DNA of 46,635 nt from Candidatus Zhuqueibacterota bacterium (GCA_013202295.1 JABMRT010000050.1:1-46635), one strand, 5' to 3'; positions 29,791 through 38,622 are shown, counted from the stretch's first letter. The notes: generated by a model not told the origin, from the letters alone. Program-made: numbers and translations.

Positions 29791-31824
29791 GTGCGTTCCA
29801 GAACAATCATAATCCGTATACTGATCTGTCTGTCTGCTATATTACTACTGGTCTACAGCAATGACTTACAAGCTGCCATTATCACCTCACCCGACGGGCG
29901 CATTGCCGTTACGGTTCAGATTCAGAAAAAGTCAAAAGCTCATCCGACAGGTGATCGGCTGTATTACTCAGTCAAGCTCGACGGCAAACCGATTTTGCTT
30001 GCTTCTCCGTTTCAGCTGGATTTCAAGGGCATGCCTTCCATTGCAAAGGGATTGTCCATTGTGGATGAATCCACAAAGAAAATCAAGGAAACCTGGACAC
30101 CGGTATGGGGCACACAGTCCCAATACATCAATCACTGCAATGAACTGTTCTTAAAACTCAAGGAATCTGATGCCCCGGGTAGATCGATCACATTTACAGT
30201 TCGTGTGTTTGATGACGGAGTGGCATTTCAATACGGCATTCCTGAACAATCAGGAATTTCTGACTTCAAGATTACCCAGGAATTCAGCGAGTTTCATTTT
30301 GCGGGCAATCCCACGGCCTGGATTGGAAATTATCCCTCTTTTCGAGAGCACCAGGAAACAGAGTATAATAAAAAGATGCTCCAGGACGCCAAGCCTGGTG
30401 AAATCATCGGGTGTCCACTCCTCCTTGAAACTGATAATGTGTGGGTGGCTCTAACCGAGGCCAACCTTGTAGACTGGGCTGGTATTTATTATACTCGCCA
30501 TAGTTCGGTGCCCAACGCAGTGGTTTCACTGCTGTCTCCCAGACTTGACGAGCAGGATGTGGCTGTTATTTCAAAAGCGCCGCGCGTTTCACCCTGGCGC
30601 GTAATTATGATCGGGGATAAGCCGGGTGATCTGATCGAGAACAATATGATTGTGAATCTGGCCGATCCTAGTGAGATTGAAGATCCATCCTGGATTACAC
30701 CTGGTATTTCAGCCTGGGATATCTGGTGGTGCGGTAATTACGCGCCCGATTTTGAAGGTGACTTTAAAATGGACAATGCGTCCATGAAATATTTTATTGA
30801 TTTCGCCGCTGAGATGGGTTGGGAATATCAGTTGGTGGACTGGACCTGGTATGGTGCTCCTTTTGATCCCGATCAGCCGTTGGGAGCGGCTGGTAATACG
30901 GCTGTGAGCACCCTGGAGCAGGCGAAAGATGTGAATATCCCCGAACTGGTTACATATGCAGAAGAACGCGGCGTTAAAATCCTGATCTGGCTTGACTGGT
31001 TCCACGCAGATCAGGAAATGGAACAGGCCTTTCCCCTATATGAACAATGGGGCGTGGCCGGTGTTAAAGTAGATTTTATGGCCCGGTATGATCAATATGT
31101 CGTGAATTTTTATCACAGACTCGTCAAGCTGGCGGCTAAACATCACCTGACTGTTGATTTTCACGGTGCTTATAAACCAACCGGATTCCGCCGCACTTAC
31201 CCCAACCTGCTGACAAGAGAAGGTGTGCTTGGCAATGAATACAACAAGTGGTCCGACCGTATTACTCCCAGGCACAATGTGACATTGCCTTTTACGCGCA
31301 TGCTTTGCGGCCCCATGGATTATACACCGGGTGGATTTCGTAACAAGACGCTGGAAACTTTCCGCGTTGTGGGTGGAGGTGATCCGGGTCCATTTGTCAT
31401 GACTACGAGGTCGCAGCAGCTGGCTATGATGGTGGTGTACGAAAGTCCATTGCAGGTTTGCTGTGATTCACCGTACAACTACCGCATGAGTCCTGCTGGA
31501 ACGGACTTTCTTAAACTTGTGCCCACAACCTGGGATGACACGAAGGTTCTGGATGGGTATCCTGGTGAATATATCCTGATCGCCAGAAAATCAGGCAAAT
31601 CGTGGTTTGTCGGTGGCATGACCAACGAATCCATCAGAACTGTAAAAGTTCCTCTATCCTTCCTTGGTAAGGGGACGTTCAATGCAACAATCTGGAGTGA
31701 TCCGGAAGAAACTGCTGATTATCCAGATCGCATCTGGAAGAGCAATCGCATTGTCACTGCCGATGATGTCCTGACTCTCGATATGGCTGCAGGTGGCGGT
31801 TTTGTAATTCACATTGATAAATAG
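29791..31824 (+). CDS. GH97 glycoside hydrolase, retaining type
   Basis: A 677-residue exported GH97 enzyme. The N-terminal beta-super-sandwich (about 30-300, ITSPDGRIAVTVQ and FRVYDDGVAF-like) leads into the TIM barrel with DIWWCGNYAP and WLDWFHAD. D428 in VKVDFMARYDQY is the expected nucleophile of retaining GH97 members. E483 in GNEYNKW lies 55 residues further on, the same spacing as D415/E470 in the characterised alpha-galactosidase BtGH97b. Inverting SusB-type members lack this Asp. Related retaining members are alpha-galactosidases or beta-L-arabinopyranosidases, and the latter would fit the araBD genes nearby. GTG start with GGAGG in front. It follows the GH2 gene by 52 bases. Confidence 0.92.
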   Translation: MRSRTIIIRILICLSAILLLVYSNDLQAAIITSPDGRIAVTVQIQKKSKAHPTGDRLYYSVKLDGKPILLASPFQLDFKGMPSIAKGLSIVDESTKKIKETWTPVWGTQSQYINHCNELFLKLKESDAPGRSITFTVRVFDDGVAFQYGIPEQSGISDFKITQEFSEFHFAGNPTAWIGNYPSFREHQETEYNKKMLQDAKPGEIIGCPLLLETDNVWVALTEANLVDWAGIYYTRHSSVPNAVVSLLSPRLDEQDVAVISKAPRVSPWRVIMIGDKPGDLIENNMIVNLADPSEIEDPSWITPGISAWDIWWCGNYAPDFEGDFKMDNASMKYFIDFAAEMGWEYQLVDWTWYGAPFDPDQPLGAAGNTAVSTLEQAKDVNIPELVTYAEERGVKILIWLDWFHADQEMEQAFPLYEQWGVAGVKVDFMARYDQYVVNFYHRLVKLAAKHHLTVDFHGAYKPTGFRRTYPNLLTREGVLGNEYNKWSDRITPRHNVTLPFTRMLCGPMDYTPGGFRNKTLETFRVVGGGDPGPFVMTTRSQQLAMMVVYESPLQVCCDSPYNYRMSPAGTDFLKLVPTTWDDTKVLDGYPGEYILIARKSGKSWFVGGMTNESIRTVKVPLSFLGKGTFNATIWSDPEETADYPDRIWKSNRIVTADDVLTLDMAAGGGFVIHIDK

Positions 31825-31839
31825 CAGGATGAATCTCTG

Positions 31840-32919
31840 GTGAAGCAAAAGAATATGATTCGACTCCGGTTTTTGTTTCCGAGCTTGCTTCTGGGAATGG
31901 GCCTTATTTCAGCCACAGCCGAACTGCATTATCCACCCTATGTTGTGCCGCTGATGATCCGACCGCAGGACCCGGTTACTTCTGCAATGGGATTGACCGG
32001 TGTGGCGTATCGATCTGGGTCGCTTGCTGTGCTCACCAATCCTGCCGGACTGTCCTTTCTGTATGAAACAGAACTGGCGGGTGTGCATGTACCGGCCCAG
32101 GATCAGGGGCTTATCCCGGAGAACCGTCCACAATATTTAAATCAAGAGTCAGTAGCAATCGGGCATCCATTCCACGGCTTTGTGCTCGGTGGGATGTTTC
32201 TCTATTACAATCTTGGCAGCAGTTCGGAAGGGCAGGAGGATGGAACATCTGCCAGTCATTTTGTCAGAATGTATCAAGTGAGTTGTTCGAGACGATTTTC
32301 ATTTGGAGAAAATTGTGAATTGTCCACAGGGCTGAACCTTAAGCGGATTGAGAACAAGCTGGCACACAAACATGGTGTTGGCTATTTAGGAGATATAGGA
32401 TTTCAGATCCATCACACCCAAGATACAAGGGTGCTAATGGCCGGATTGTCTGTGTCGAATCTGGGGCCAGACATTCGATACAAAATGCATCTGGATACAG
32501 AGTATGAAACACCGTTGCAATTACTTCGAATAGGTGCTGCTGCCCGGTTTTTAAATCAACTCCAATTTTTCCAAACAGATATTCTTGCGGCTTTGGAATA
32601 TCAGCGCAATCTCAATGAAGATCAAATTTATTTTCAGAATTGGGAATTGTTGAGCGGGGGCGTTGAGTGCAGGGTGTTCAAATTCCTTTTCGTCCGCATG
32701 GGAATGGTTCTTGATCTTGAGACCGATAGAAATCGTGATTCGATTGAAGGATTTACATTCGGTCTGGGATTTCACACTCAGATCCCGTTTGAATCCATGC
32801 CGCCGCTTCATCTGGAATTGGATTATGGCCGGGGACTGGATATCTCAGATTTAAATCAGAATATGATTTCACTCACGCTGGGGTATGATCTAACAAGTGA
32901 AAACCTGGTAGGTTTTTGA
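31840..32919 (+). CDS. PorV/PorQ-family outer membrane barrel protein
   Basis: A 359-residue outer membrane beta-barrel protein with a signal peptide (about 1-28, ending ATAEL). The N-terminal pattern DPVTSAMGLTGVA, then LTNPAGLSFL, is typical of the PorV/PorQ (FadL-like) family. Alternating hydrophobic strands fill the rest. PorV proteins shuttle type IX secretion cargo; this one may serve that purpose, or just be a general barrel of the family. The GTG start at 31840 follows AGGA; ATG 31855 is a possible alternative. It is the fourth member of the galU-like/GH2/GH97 transcript, 15 bases after GH97. A terminator hairpin overlaps its stop. Confidence 0.8.
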   Translation: MKQKNMIRLRFLFPSLLLGMGLISATAELHYPPYVVPLMIRPQDPVTSAMGLTGVAYRSGSLAVLTNPAGLSFLYETELAGVHVPAQDQGLIPENRPQYLNQESVAIGHPFHGFVLGGMFLYYNLGSSSEGQEDGTSASHFVRMYQVSCSRRFSFGENCELSTGLNLKRIENKLAHKHGVGYLGDIGFQIHHTQDTRVLMAGLSVSNLGPDIRYKMHLDTEYETPLQLLRIGAAARFLNQLQFFQTDILAALEYQRNLNEDQIYFQNWELLSGGVECRVFKFLFVRMGMVLDLETDRNRDSIEGFTFGLGFHTQIPFESMPPLHLELDYGRGLDISDLNQNMISLTLGYDLTSENLVGF

Positions 32920-32932
32920 AACCTGCCAGGTT
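32902..32932. terminator. Hairpin overlapping the PorV-like stop codon
   Basis: AACCTGGTAGGTTT (32902-32915) pairs with AAACCTGCCAGGTT (32919-32932) with one G-T type mismatch and a 3-base apex. It lies between convergent genes. A short TTTT follows only on the minus strand, so it works best for the TonB receptor gene. Confidence 0.6.
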
Positions 32933-32940
32933 CGTCCTCT

Positions 32941-35349
32941 CTAAAATTCTATTGAAACTCCACCAACCGGGAAAACCTGAAACTGGTAGACATTCTCTAC
33001 GGTTCCGTCTGCATTATAAGAATACATCCATATATTATCTCGAGCATAGATATTCATGATGTCAAGAAAGGCCACCATGTTCCAGCTGTTGTACATGTGA
33101 CGCCAATCCACACGGAAATCGAGCCGATGATATTGGGGATAGCGCAATCCGTTGAATGGCGTGGACGGCTCCACCACCCATCTGCGGTATTCGGGATGGT
33201 AGGTTCGCTCTGAATAGGGACGCCCGCCAAGATAACGCCAGCGTACGCCAACTTCAACCTGATCGGCCAGCGGGACGAGCCACCCGAAAAAATCATAGAG
33301 CCAATGCTTCTTCATGGATTTATACCATTCCTTATTTCGCAAATCATAATGCGCACCGCCGATAAAGGTGAAATGCTGGCGATAGTCGTAATCCCAGCTG
33401 AATTGCTCCCCATTGCGCGGGTCCCTTCCCTTTGAAATTGAATAAGCATAACTGAGGGTGAAATGATATTGATGCGTGAGTTTTTTCTGAAGGAAGAACT
33501 CAAATCCCTTGGCGTATCCTTCTCCCTCATTGACCAGATGGCCGTTCGAAGCATCGAATGGATTGGGTGTAAGTGAGGCTTTCGAGATGGGCACATTGAA
33601 GTAATCCTTATAAAAAACTTCAACCGTGCCACGCATGTCTTCTGTGAACAGGCGGCTGAATCCGCCTGCGATCTGGCGGTTGCTTTTATAATCCAAACTA
33701 TTATTTCCAGGATGCGCTGTGATCTGAACGTAAGCGGGGGATTGTGAAAACTGTCCCACTGCAAAGTTAAGGTCTGTCTTTTCTGTGATCGCGTATGAAA
33801 ATCCAATCCTGGGATCGAGTGACAACTTGTCGGTATATTTAAAATGGTCCCCGCGTAATCCCATTGAAAGTGTCAGGCGATCCCAGGGATTCCATTTTAC
33901 CTGCAGGAATCCGGCAGTCTTCAATGTGGTTTCTTTTTCCATGCGCTTGTATTCGGGATAAATAATCGAATCACTGAGGATCTGGGTCGTGCCCGGTTGA
34001 AACACAAACATGGTGTCCGCATCGGCCCAGATGTCGATGTCAAAAGGAATGGATTTGACATGGCCGCCCACACTGAACTCCAGCCGTTTGGACAACTGAT
34101 AGGTCCAGTCCGCCTTGAGTGTACGCTCAATCTCGGTGGATTGATTGGTGAAGTAAGGATCACCATCGCTCTCCCACACAAATTGGTCCCAGTTGTTGGC
34201 AACTTGGGAGAGAGTGATGCGGGAGAATCCTTTTTTACCATATAGCGAACGGAGTGTAATGCCTGTTGCATACTGGTAACTTTCCGATTTCACATTCTCT
34301 GCGCCACGTTCATATCCCCCCCCTTCATCCTCATCAATGGTGATTTCATCATCCCCGAAAATCCCGTTCCAGATCAACTGATTGGTTGCGTTCAGATCAA
34401 CCACAACCTTTCCCTGAAGACTGTAATAATGGGGTACCGCAGTCAGGCCCGTACTTGAAATGATAAGATCCAGAAAGCTTTTTCTGGCGCTGAACATGTA
34501 TGATCCGCGATTTTTAATGGGGCCTTCGATCATGGCACCCACACCTGCCATACCGAGATAAGCATGGCCTGTGATGCGGTCCCGACTGCCTTCTCTGAGC
34601 GAGATTTCCATTGCAGAGGAGGCCTTGTCTCCATACCGGGCAGGGAAAGCACCCGCATAAAAATCGATCCGTCTCACAAATTCTGTATTGATCATGTTGA
34701 TCGGGCCGCCGCCCAGACCCTGAGATGCGAAATGGTTGGGATTGGGGATTTCGATATGATCCATAATAAACAGGTTCTCACCCGGCATACCGCCGCGTAC
34801 GATGATTTCATTGTCCTGATCCGATCCGGAAACCACAGATGGCAGAGCCTGGACCACACGTTGTATATCTCCTACACTGCCGGGATCCATGCGAATCTCT
34901 TCGAAATCCATGCTGCGGTTGCTGATGACCGCGTCCTTGGCTTCCTGGAAAAATCCGGCCGTAATCGAAACGCCTTCCATTTCAAGCACTGTGGATTTTA
35001 ACTCAACAGTAAGCCAGGTGGTCAATCCCGGATTCACAACCACACTGTTCACAACGCGAGTCTCATATCCTATCATCATGAATCGTACATTGTAGATTCC
35101 AGGCGGGATACGCTCAATAAAATATTGTCCTTCCATGTCTGCGGCTGCGCCGAGCGGTGTGTCATCAATCATGATGGTTGCTGCAGGCAAAGGGATTTGC
35201 GTGGATTCATCCAAAATCGTTCCTTTGATGATTCCGGGTCGCAATGATTCATCGGGCTCAGCCATGACTGAAAGAGATAGCATCGTGCAATAAATAAAAA
35301 GCAAGAATAGTTCGAATATCTTTTTATTAAGTTCTCTGTGAGACTCCAT
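32941..35349 (-). CDS. TonB-dependent outer membrane receptor with carboxypeptidase-regulatory domain
   Basis: An 802-residue outer membrane receptor. Signal peptide (about 1-30), then a CarboxypepD_reg-like domain (about 38-125, GIIKGTILDESTQIPLPAA). The plug follows (about 130-235, with NEIIVRGGMPGENLFIMD and GLGGGPINMINT), and then a 22-strand-type barrel ending in aromatic VSIEF. It resembles the SusC-like/FCB transporter pattern, but no susD partner is adjacent. GAGGTG lies before the ATG, and a promoter at 35417-35445 is predicted. It is placed next to glycan-degradation genes, so it may import oligosaccharides, but siderophore or other ligand use cannot be ruled out. Confidence 0.9.
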   Translation of the reverse strand: MESHRELNKKIFELFLLFIYCTMLSLSVMAEPDESLRPGIIKGTILDESTQIPLPAATIMIDDTPLGAAADMEGQYFIERIPPGIYNVRFMMIGYETRVVNSVVVNPGLTTWLTVELKSTVLEMEGVSITAGFFQEAKDAVISNRSMDFEEIRMDPGSVGDIQRVVQALPSVVSGSDQDNEIIVRGGMPGENLFIMDHIEIPNPNHFASQGLGGGPINMINTEFVRRIDFYAGAFPARYGDKASSAMEISLREGSRDRITGHAYLGMAGVGAMIEGPIKNRGSYMFSARKSFLDLIISSTGLTAVPHYYSLQGKVVVDLNATNQLIWNGIFGDDEITIDEDEGGGYERGAENVKSESYQYATGITLRSLYGKKGFSRITLSQVANNWDQFVWESDGDPYFTNQSTEIERTLKADWTYQLSKRLEFSVGGHVKSIPFDIDIWADADTMFVFQPGTTQILSDSIIYPEYKRMEKETTLKTAGFLQVKWNPWDRLTLSMGLRGDHFKYTDKLSLDPRIGFSYAITEKTDLNFAVGQFSQSPAYVQITAHPGNNSLDYKSNRQIAGGFSRLFTEDMRGTVEVFYKDYFNVPISKASLTPNPFDASNGHLVNEGEGYAKGFEFFLQKKLTHQYHFTLSYAYSISKGRDPRNGEQFSWDYDYRQHFTFIGGAHYDLRNKEWYKSMKKHWLYDFFGWLVPLADQVEVGVRWRYLGGRPYSERTYHPEYRRWVVEPSTPFNGLRYPQYHRLDFRVDWRHMYNSWNMVAFLDIMNIYARDNIWMYSYNADGTVENVYQFQVFPVGGVSIEF

Positions 35350-35416
35350 TTATTTTCACCTCATTTAAAAGTAGTTTTCTTTGATTCTAAATGTCCGTTG
35401 AAGAGCTTATGAGGGC

Positions 35417-35445
35417 AATTTATGCATTTACTCAATGAATTTCAA
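35417..35445 (-). promoter_or_regulatory. Predicted sigma-70 promoter for the TonB receptor
   Basis: On the minus strand TTGAAA (35445-35440), 17 bases, then TAAATT (35422-35417). It would give a leader of about 60 bases. Confidence 0.5.
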
Positions 35446-35576
35446 GTTTATCGATGTGTGCAGGTTTTATGGTTTGATTTTCACAGCCACTCTTCGTCTT
35501 GGCAGAATGTCTGAGTTCACCATTTGGAGTGTCAGCGGGAAAATGGCAGGTGAAACGAATTGTTAGTAGGAATAAG

Positions 35577-36293
35577 TTACCCTAAAATATTTTGTCCGAT
35601 CATTCCAACAAGAAAACCAAAACATGCGCCAAGTGCAGGAAACCAACTTTTCTCCAATTTTGACATTGGTGCAATATCCTGAAATATTAAGTAAAGTATC
35701 CCACCACTGGAAAACAACATCAAAGATGCTGTAAGTTTTGGCATATTACTCAGCAAATAATATCCTGAAACAGCGGCGAAGACTCCTGAAAAACTCAGAA
35801 ACAATAAGATGAATAAGCATTTTTTTGAAGAATATCCATTGTTGAGCAAATCCAAATAGGAATTGAATGATTCCGGAAAATTTTGAAGTCCTATAAAAAT
35901 TGCTAATAACAATCCCAAATTGTGGTCGGTCGCGAATACTGCGCCCAATGCAATTGCTTCTGGAACAAAATCCATCAACATTGTTAAAAGTTGAGAAATT
36001 GTTCCTCCTTTTTTTTCTATGTATTTATCCAAAAAGAAGAATAGAATTGCACCTGTTAAGAATAGTATTGCCATTGGTGCCAGAGGCAATACATCCATAC
36101 CTTTTGGTACCAGAACGAGTGCAACGGCAGCAAGAATTATCCCCCCGCCAAATGCAATTGATGTATGAAGAACCTCTTCTTTTACAAATCCTTCATGGAA
36201 ATATTCTTTAAAATATTTGGAAAGAAGTCCTCCCAAGAAAACGGTGATACCGGCAAAAGATGAGTACAGTATTATTTTAAATAAATCTTCCAT
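35577..36293 (-). CDS. ZIP-family metal (zinc) transporter
   Basis: A 238-residue multi-pass inner-membrane protein with about eight hydrophobic segments. The ZIP metal-site helices appear as MDFVPEAIALGAVFA (TM4) and IGLQNFPESFNSYL (TM5). The first is altered from the usual HxxPEG form, with Asp-Phe in place of the first His region. It probably moves zinc or another divalent metal into the cytoplasm. AGGAG lies 6 bases before the ATG. It is the third gene of a small minus-strand cluster after two tiny membrane proteins (36277-36516 and 36523-36639). The metal and the direction are inferred from the family. Confidence 0.87.
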   Translation of the reverse strand: MEDLFKIILYSSFAGITVFLGGLLSKYFKEYFHEGFVKEEVLHTSIAFGGGIILAAVALVLVPKGMDVLPLAPMAILFLTGAILFFFLDKYIEKKGGTISQLLTMLMDFVPEAIALGAVFATDHNLGLLLAIFIGLQNFPESFNSYLDLLNNGYSSKKCLFILLFLSFSGVFAAVSGYYLLSNMPKLTASLMLFSSGGILYLIFQDIAPMSKLEKSWFPALGACFGFLVGMIGQNILG

Positions 36294-36516
36294 TTATACT
36301 CCTGTTAACTATAAGATAATCGATCATAATGATTGATACAAGCCCTGCAAGAAATAATGTGATTGATAAACATACAATCGGCTTTGCGGGCATAATTGAA
36401 ACCGGTTGAAAGGGGGTAATAACAGTATTGTGGGATTTTTCAATATTTATGTATATGATCACGGATAGAGTAGTAAAAATGAAACCTGTGAATAAATCGA
36501 TTTTTCTTCTTTTCAT
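36277..36516 (-). CDS. Small two-helix membrane protein
   Basis: I do not recognise the family. It has 79 residues: a basic start (MKRRK), a hydrophobic helix (about 9-24), a short outside loop with ITPFQPVSIMP, and a second helix (about 47-70). Its end overlaps the ZIP start by 17 bases in another frame, so the ZIP ribosome site lies inside it. There is no clear ribosome site, but its ATG lies 6 bases past the stop of the 38-residue protein, so translation by reinitiation is likely. It probably sits with the ZIP transporter, but no function can be assigned. Confidence 0.55.
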   Translation of the reverse strand: MKRRKIDLFTGFIFTTLSVIIYINIEKSHNTVITPFQPVSIMPAKPIVCLSITLFLAGLVSIIMIDYLIVNRSINGRFI

Positions 36517-36522
36517 CGGATT

Positions 36523-36639
36523 TTAAGACATGTGAGTTCGGTTTGTTCTTAGGAAATGTATAAAGCAATAAATGGCTGCCACCATGAGTGCGATTAAAAT
36601 GGCATAATCATACACATTAAAAAATGTAAAGGATCGCAT
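36523..36639 (-). CDS. 38-residue single-helix membrane protein upstream of ZIP
   Basis: A short ORF read on the minus strand from ATG 36639-36637: start MRSFTFFNVYDYAILIALMV, then AAIYCFIHFLRTNRTHMS and TAA. It has one clear transmembrane helix (about 12-29) with a basic tail. GGGAAGAG lies a few bases before the ATG. It leads the small cluster with the 79-residue protein and the ZIP transporter, and the spacing is tight. The size and layout resemble small accessory subunits of membrane transporters or oxidases. The function is unknown. Confidence 0.55.
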   Translation of the reverse strand: MRSFTFFNVYDYAILIALMVAAIYCFIHFLRTNRTHMS

Positions 36640-36956
36640 TGCTCTTCCCTGTTTCGCTAAAACAGGTATTCCGAATTACTAAAGAATAGCGATACATGAA
36701 TTCTTACATATATACACTTTGTTTGAATAAAGATTTCAGCTGCATGTGCTGATTCTCAAATCCGACATCGCCAATGATCCGGCTTAACTTTTTCAGAATT
36801 CATAAATTTCTTTCTTGGAATACAAGTCTTTTATGTCCGCATTCATGTAAAGAAACGATTGATCAACAAACAGGTTTCCTCTAAACCAAGAAAACGGTGG
36901 AAATTAGTTATTCTATATCATATGTTAATGTCATCCCGATTAAAATGAGAGGATGG
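36640..36956. other. Intergenic region between the ZIP cluster and the methyltransferase
   Basis: Apart from the leader hairpin at 36648-36666, about 317 AT-rich bases contain no ORF with a believable start or similarity. TATATA-like words lie at about 36708-36717, but no paired -35 box is convincing. Promoters for both divergent units must be here. Confidence 0.5.
36648..36666 (-). promoter_or_regulatory. Hairpin in the leader of the ZIP cluster
   Basis: CCTGTTT (36648-36654) and AAACAGG (36660-36666) form a perfect 7-base stem with a 5-base loop. On the minus-strand mRNA the stem ends directly in front of, and partly overlaps, the ribosome site of the 38-residue ORF, so it could modulate translation. 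Confidence 0.35.
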
Positions 36957-37491
36957 ATGAAAAAGCTGGATTTAGGTTGTGGGCCGCGAAAAAAAATGGG
37001 GGGCGATAGGATTGGATATTCGTCCTGCACCTCATGTGGACGTGGTTCATGATTTGAATATTTACCCCTATCCTTTCAAAGACAATGAATTTGATCACAT
37101 CGAGATGTCCCATGTAATTGAGCATATGAAACGGCCTTTAAATACGATGAGTGAGGTTCACAGAATCGGAAAGCCGGGTGCGACGATCCGTGTTGTTACA
37201 CCTCATTATACATCCCAGCTTTCTTATGGAGACATGGAGCATTTTCATCGTTTTGGATACATCACATTTCTATCCCTCAAGAATACCGGATTGTTTAAGA
37301 TTAAGAAGCACAAAATCCATTTTACGGATTTATACAAGGTTCTTGGGATCAGCCTGCTTGCCAATCTCGGCCCACGAAGGTGGGAGAAGTATTTTTCATT
37401 CATGTTTCCAGCACTCTATGTTGAAGTTGTTTTGGAAGTTGATAAATTCGAGGATAATCCAAAACGTCTAATCGAAGATTATATGTATTAG
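36957..37491 (+). CDS. SAM-dependent methyltransferase, frameshifted near its start
   Basis: The body (from about 36979) encodes a class I methyltransferase-like domain: GLDIRPAPHVDVVHDLN, then FDHIEMSHVIEHM, PGATIRVVTPHY and GDMEHFHRFGY. The SAM-binding glycine motif is missing from that frame. It is found in the frame that starts at ATG 36957 with GAGAGG in front: MKKLDLGCGPRKK. The two frames join at an A8 run (36989-36996). Deleting one A gives a continuous protein that runs from DLGCGPRKK into WGAIGLDIRP. So the gene is either newly broken, rescued by slippage, or has a base-call error. The product probably methylates a glycan or lipid-linked substrate; the family is wide. A terminator follows at 37548. 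Confidence 0.75.
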
Positions 37492-37547
37492 ATTTTTATC
37501 CGCATATTATTTAAACGGATTCTCATTCCGAGACAATCCCCATAATC

Positions 37548-37573
37548 AGGGCTCATGGAGCCCTTCATTTTTT
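37548..37573 (+). terminator. Intrinsic terminator after the methyltransferase
   Basis: AGGGCTC (37548-37554) pairs with GAGCCCT (37558-37564) across a 3-base loop, then TCATTTTTT. It lies about 57 bases past the methyltransferase stop. Confidence 0.75.
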
Positions 37574-37585
37574 CAAAAAAATCAG

Positions 37586-37614
37586 TTGATTATCCCTTGT
37601 GGAATTATTAGATT
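37586..37614 (+). promoter_or_regulatory. Predicted sigma-70 promoter for the lipid A operon
   Basis: TTGATT (37586-37591), exactly 17 bases, then TAGATT (37609-37614). It lies directly after a terminator and about 37 bases before the GTG start at 37651. Confidence 0.55.
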
Positions 37615-37650
37615 GACCTGTCTCAAATCGGACACTTCTGTGGAGGATGT

Positions 37651-38622
37651 GTGGAAAAAACCAAGATTGGTGTGATCGGCGTGGGTCATCTGGGCCGGTA
37701 TCATGCCTTGAATTATGCCCAAATCGTGGACGCGGATCTAATCGGTGTTTTTGATGCCGATCCTGAACGCGCCAAACTGGTCGCGGATGAAGGCCATTGT
37801 GAGGTTTTCGAATCCATTGAAGGCCTATTGGATGCAGTGTACGCGGTCAGTGTGGCTGTGCCCACGGATCATCATTATGATATAGTCAAATCAGTATTTC
37901 AAAAGGGGATTCATTGTCTCGTTGAGAAGCCGATTACAGCAACTGTTGAAGAAGCAGATCAACTTGTACAATTAGCCAATGAAAAAGGATTGGTTTTCCA
38001 TGTGGGTCAGATTGAGCGATTCAATCCAGCAATCCGGGCGATTGGTAGCATGGATCTTCATCCACAATTTATCGAAGCGCATCGGTTGGCGCCCTTTAAT
38101 CCCCGTGGCACGGAAGTCGCAGTGATCCTCGATCTCATGATTCATGACATTGATGTGGTGCTCAGCCTGGTTAAATCCCCGGTTGCACATCTGGATGCGA
38201 GCGGTGTAACCGTGGTTTCAGAATCCACTGATATTGCAAACGCACGTATACGGTTTGAAAACGGGTGCGTGGCCAATCTTACGGCAAGCCGTATTTCGCA
38301 GAAGAAGATGCGCAAGATGCGCCTCTTCCAGAAGGATACCTACATCTCCATAGATTTTGATGCCAAGATGTCCGAGATTTACCAGCTCGAATCCGAAATC
38401 TCCGAGAAAGCGGATATGGTCGTAGGAGAAATTGGTGCGGAAGGGCGTAAGCGGCGCATCATTTATTCCAAGCCGCAGAAGGATGAAGATAACGCGCTTA
38501 AAACTGAACTTGAAACATTTATCCACGCGGTTCAGGGGAAACCCGAATCAGGTGTAAGTGGCGCTGAGGGCCGAGATGCTCTGGCCGTGGCGGAACAGAT
38601 ATTAAAACTTGTGGAGGACTGA
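37651..38622 (+). CDS. Gfo/Idh/MocA oxidoreductase in lipid A operon, possible GnnA-type
   Basis: A 323-residue Rossmann-fold oxidoreductase with GVGHLG at 10-15 and EKP at 92-94, plus the C-terminal Gfo/Idh domain containing DLMIHDIDVVLSLV. It begins with GTG after GGAGGA and is the first gene of a run that goes on to lpxB and lpxK. In Acidithiobacillus and Leptospira, a Gfo/Idh protein (GnnA) oxidises the 3-OH of UDP-GlcNAc for lipid A with amide-linked acyl chains. Location and size make GnnA plausible here, but its aminotransferase partner GnnB is not in the window. The link is therefore inference, while the family call is firm. Confidence 0.82.
   Translation: MEKTKIGVIGVGHLGRYHALNYAQIVDADLIGVFDADPERAKLVADEGHCEVFESIEGLLDAVYAVSVAVPTDHHYDIVKSVFQKGIHCLVEKPITATVEEADQLVQLANEKGLVFHVGQIERFNPAIRAIGSMDLHPQFIEAHRLAPFNPRGTEVAVILDLMIHDIDVVLSLVKSPVAHLDASGVTVVSESTDIANARIRFENGCVANLTASRISQKKMRKMRLFQKDTYISIDFDAKMSEIYQLESEISEKADMVVGEIGAEGRKRRIIYSKPQKDEDNALKTELETFIHAVQGKPESGVSGAEGRDALAVAEQILKLVED

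Noticed and set aside
36979-37491. Taking the methyltransferase as a complete gene from 36979
   Set aside because: That GTG has no ribosome site and skips the SAM-binding DLGCG motif that lies in the neighbouring frame from 36957.
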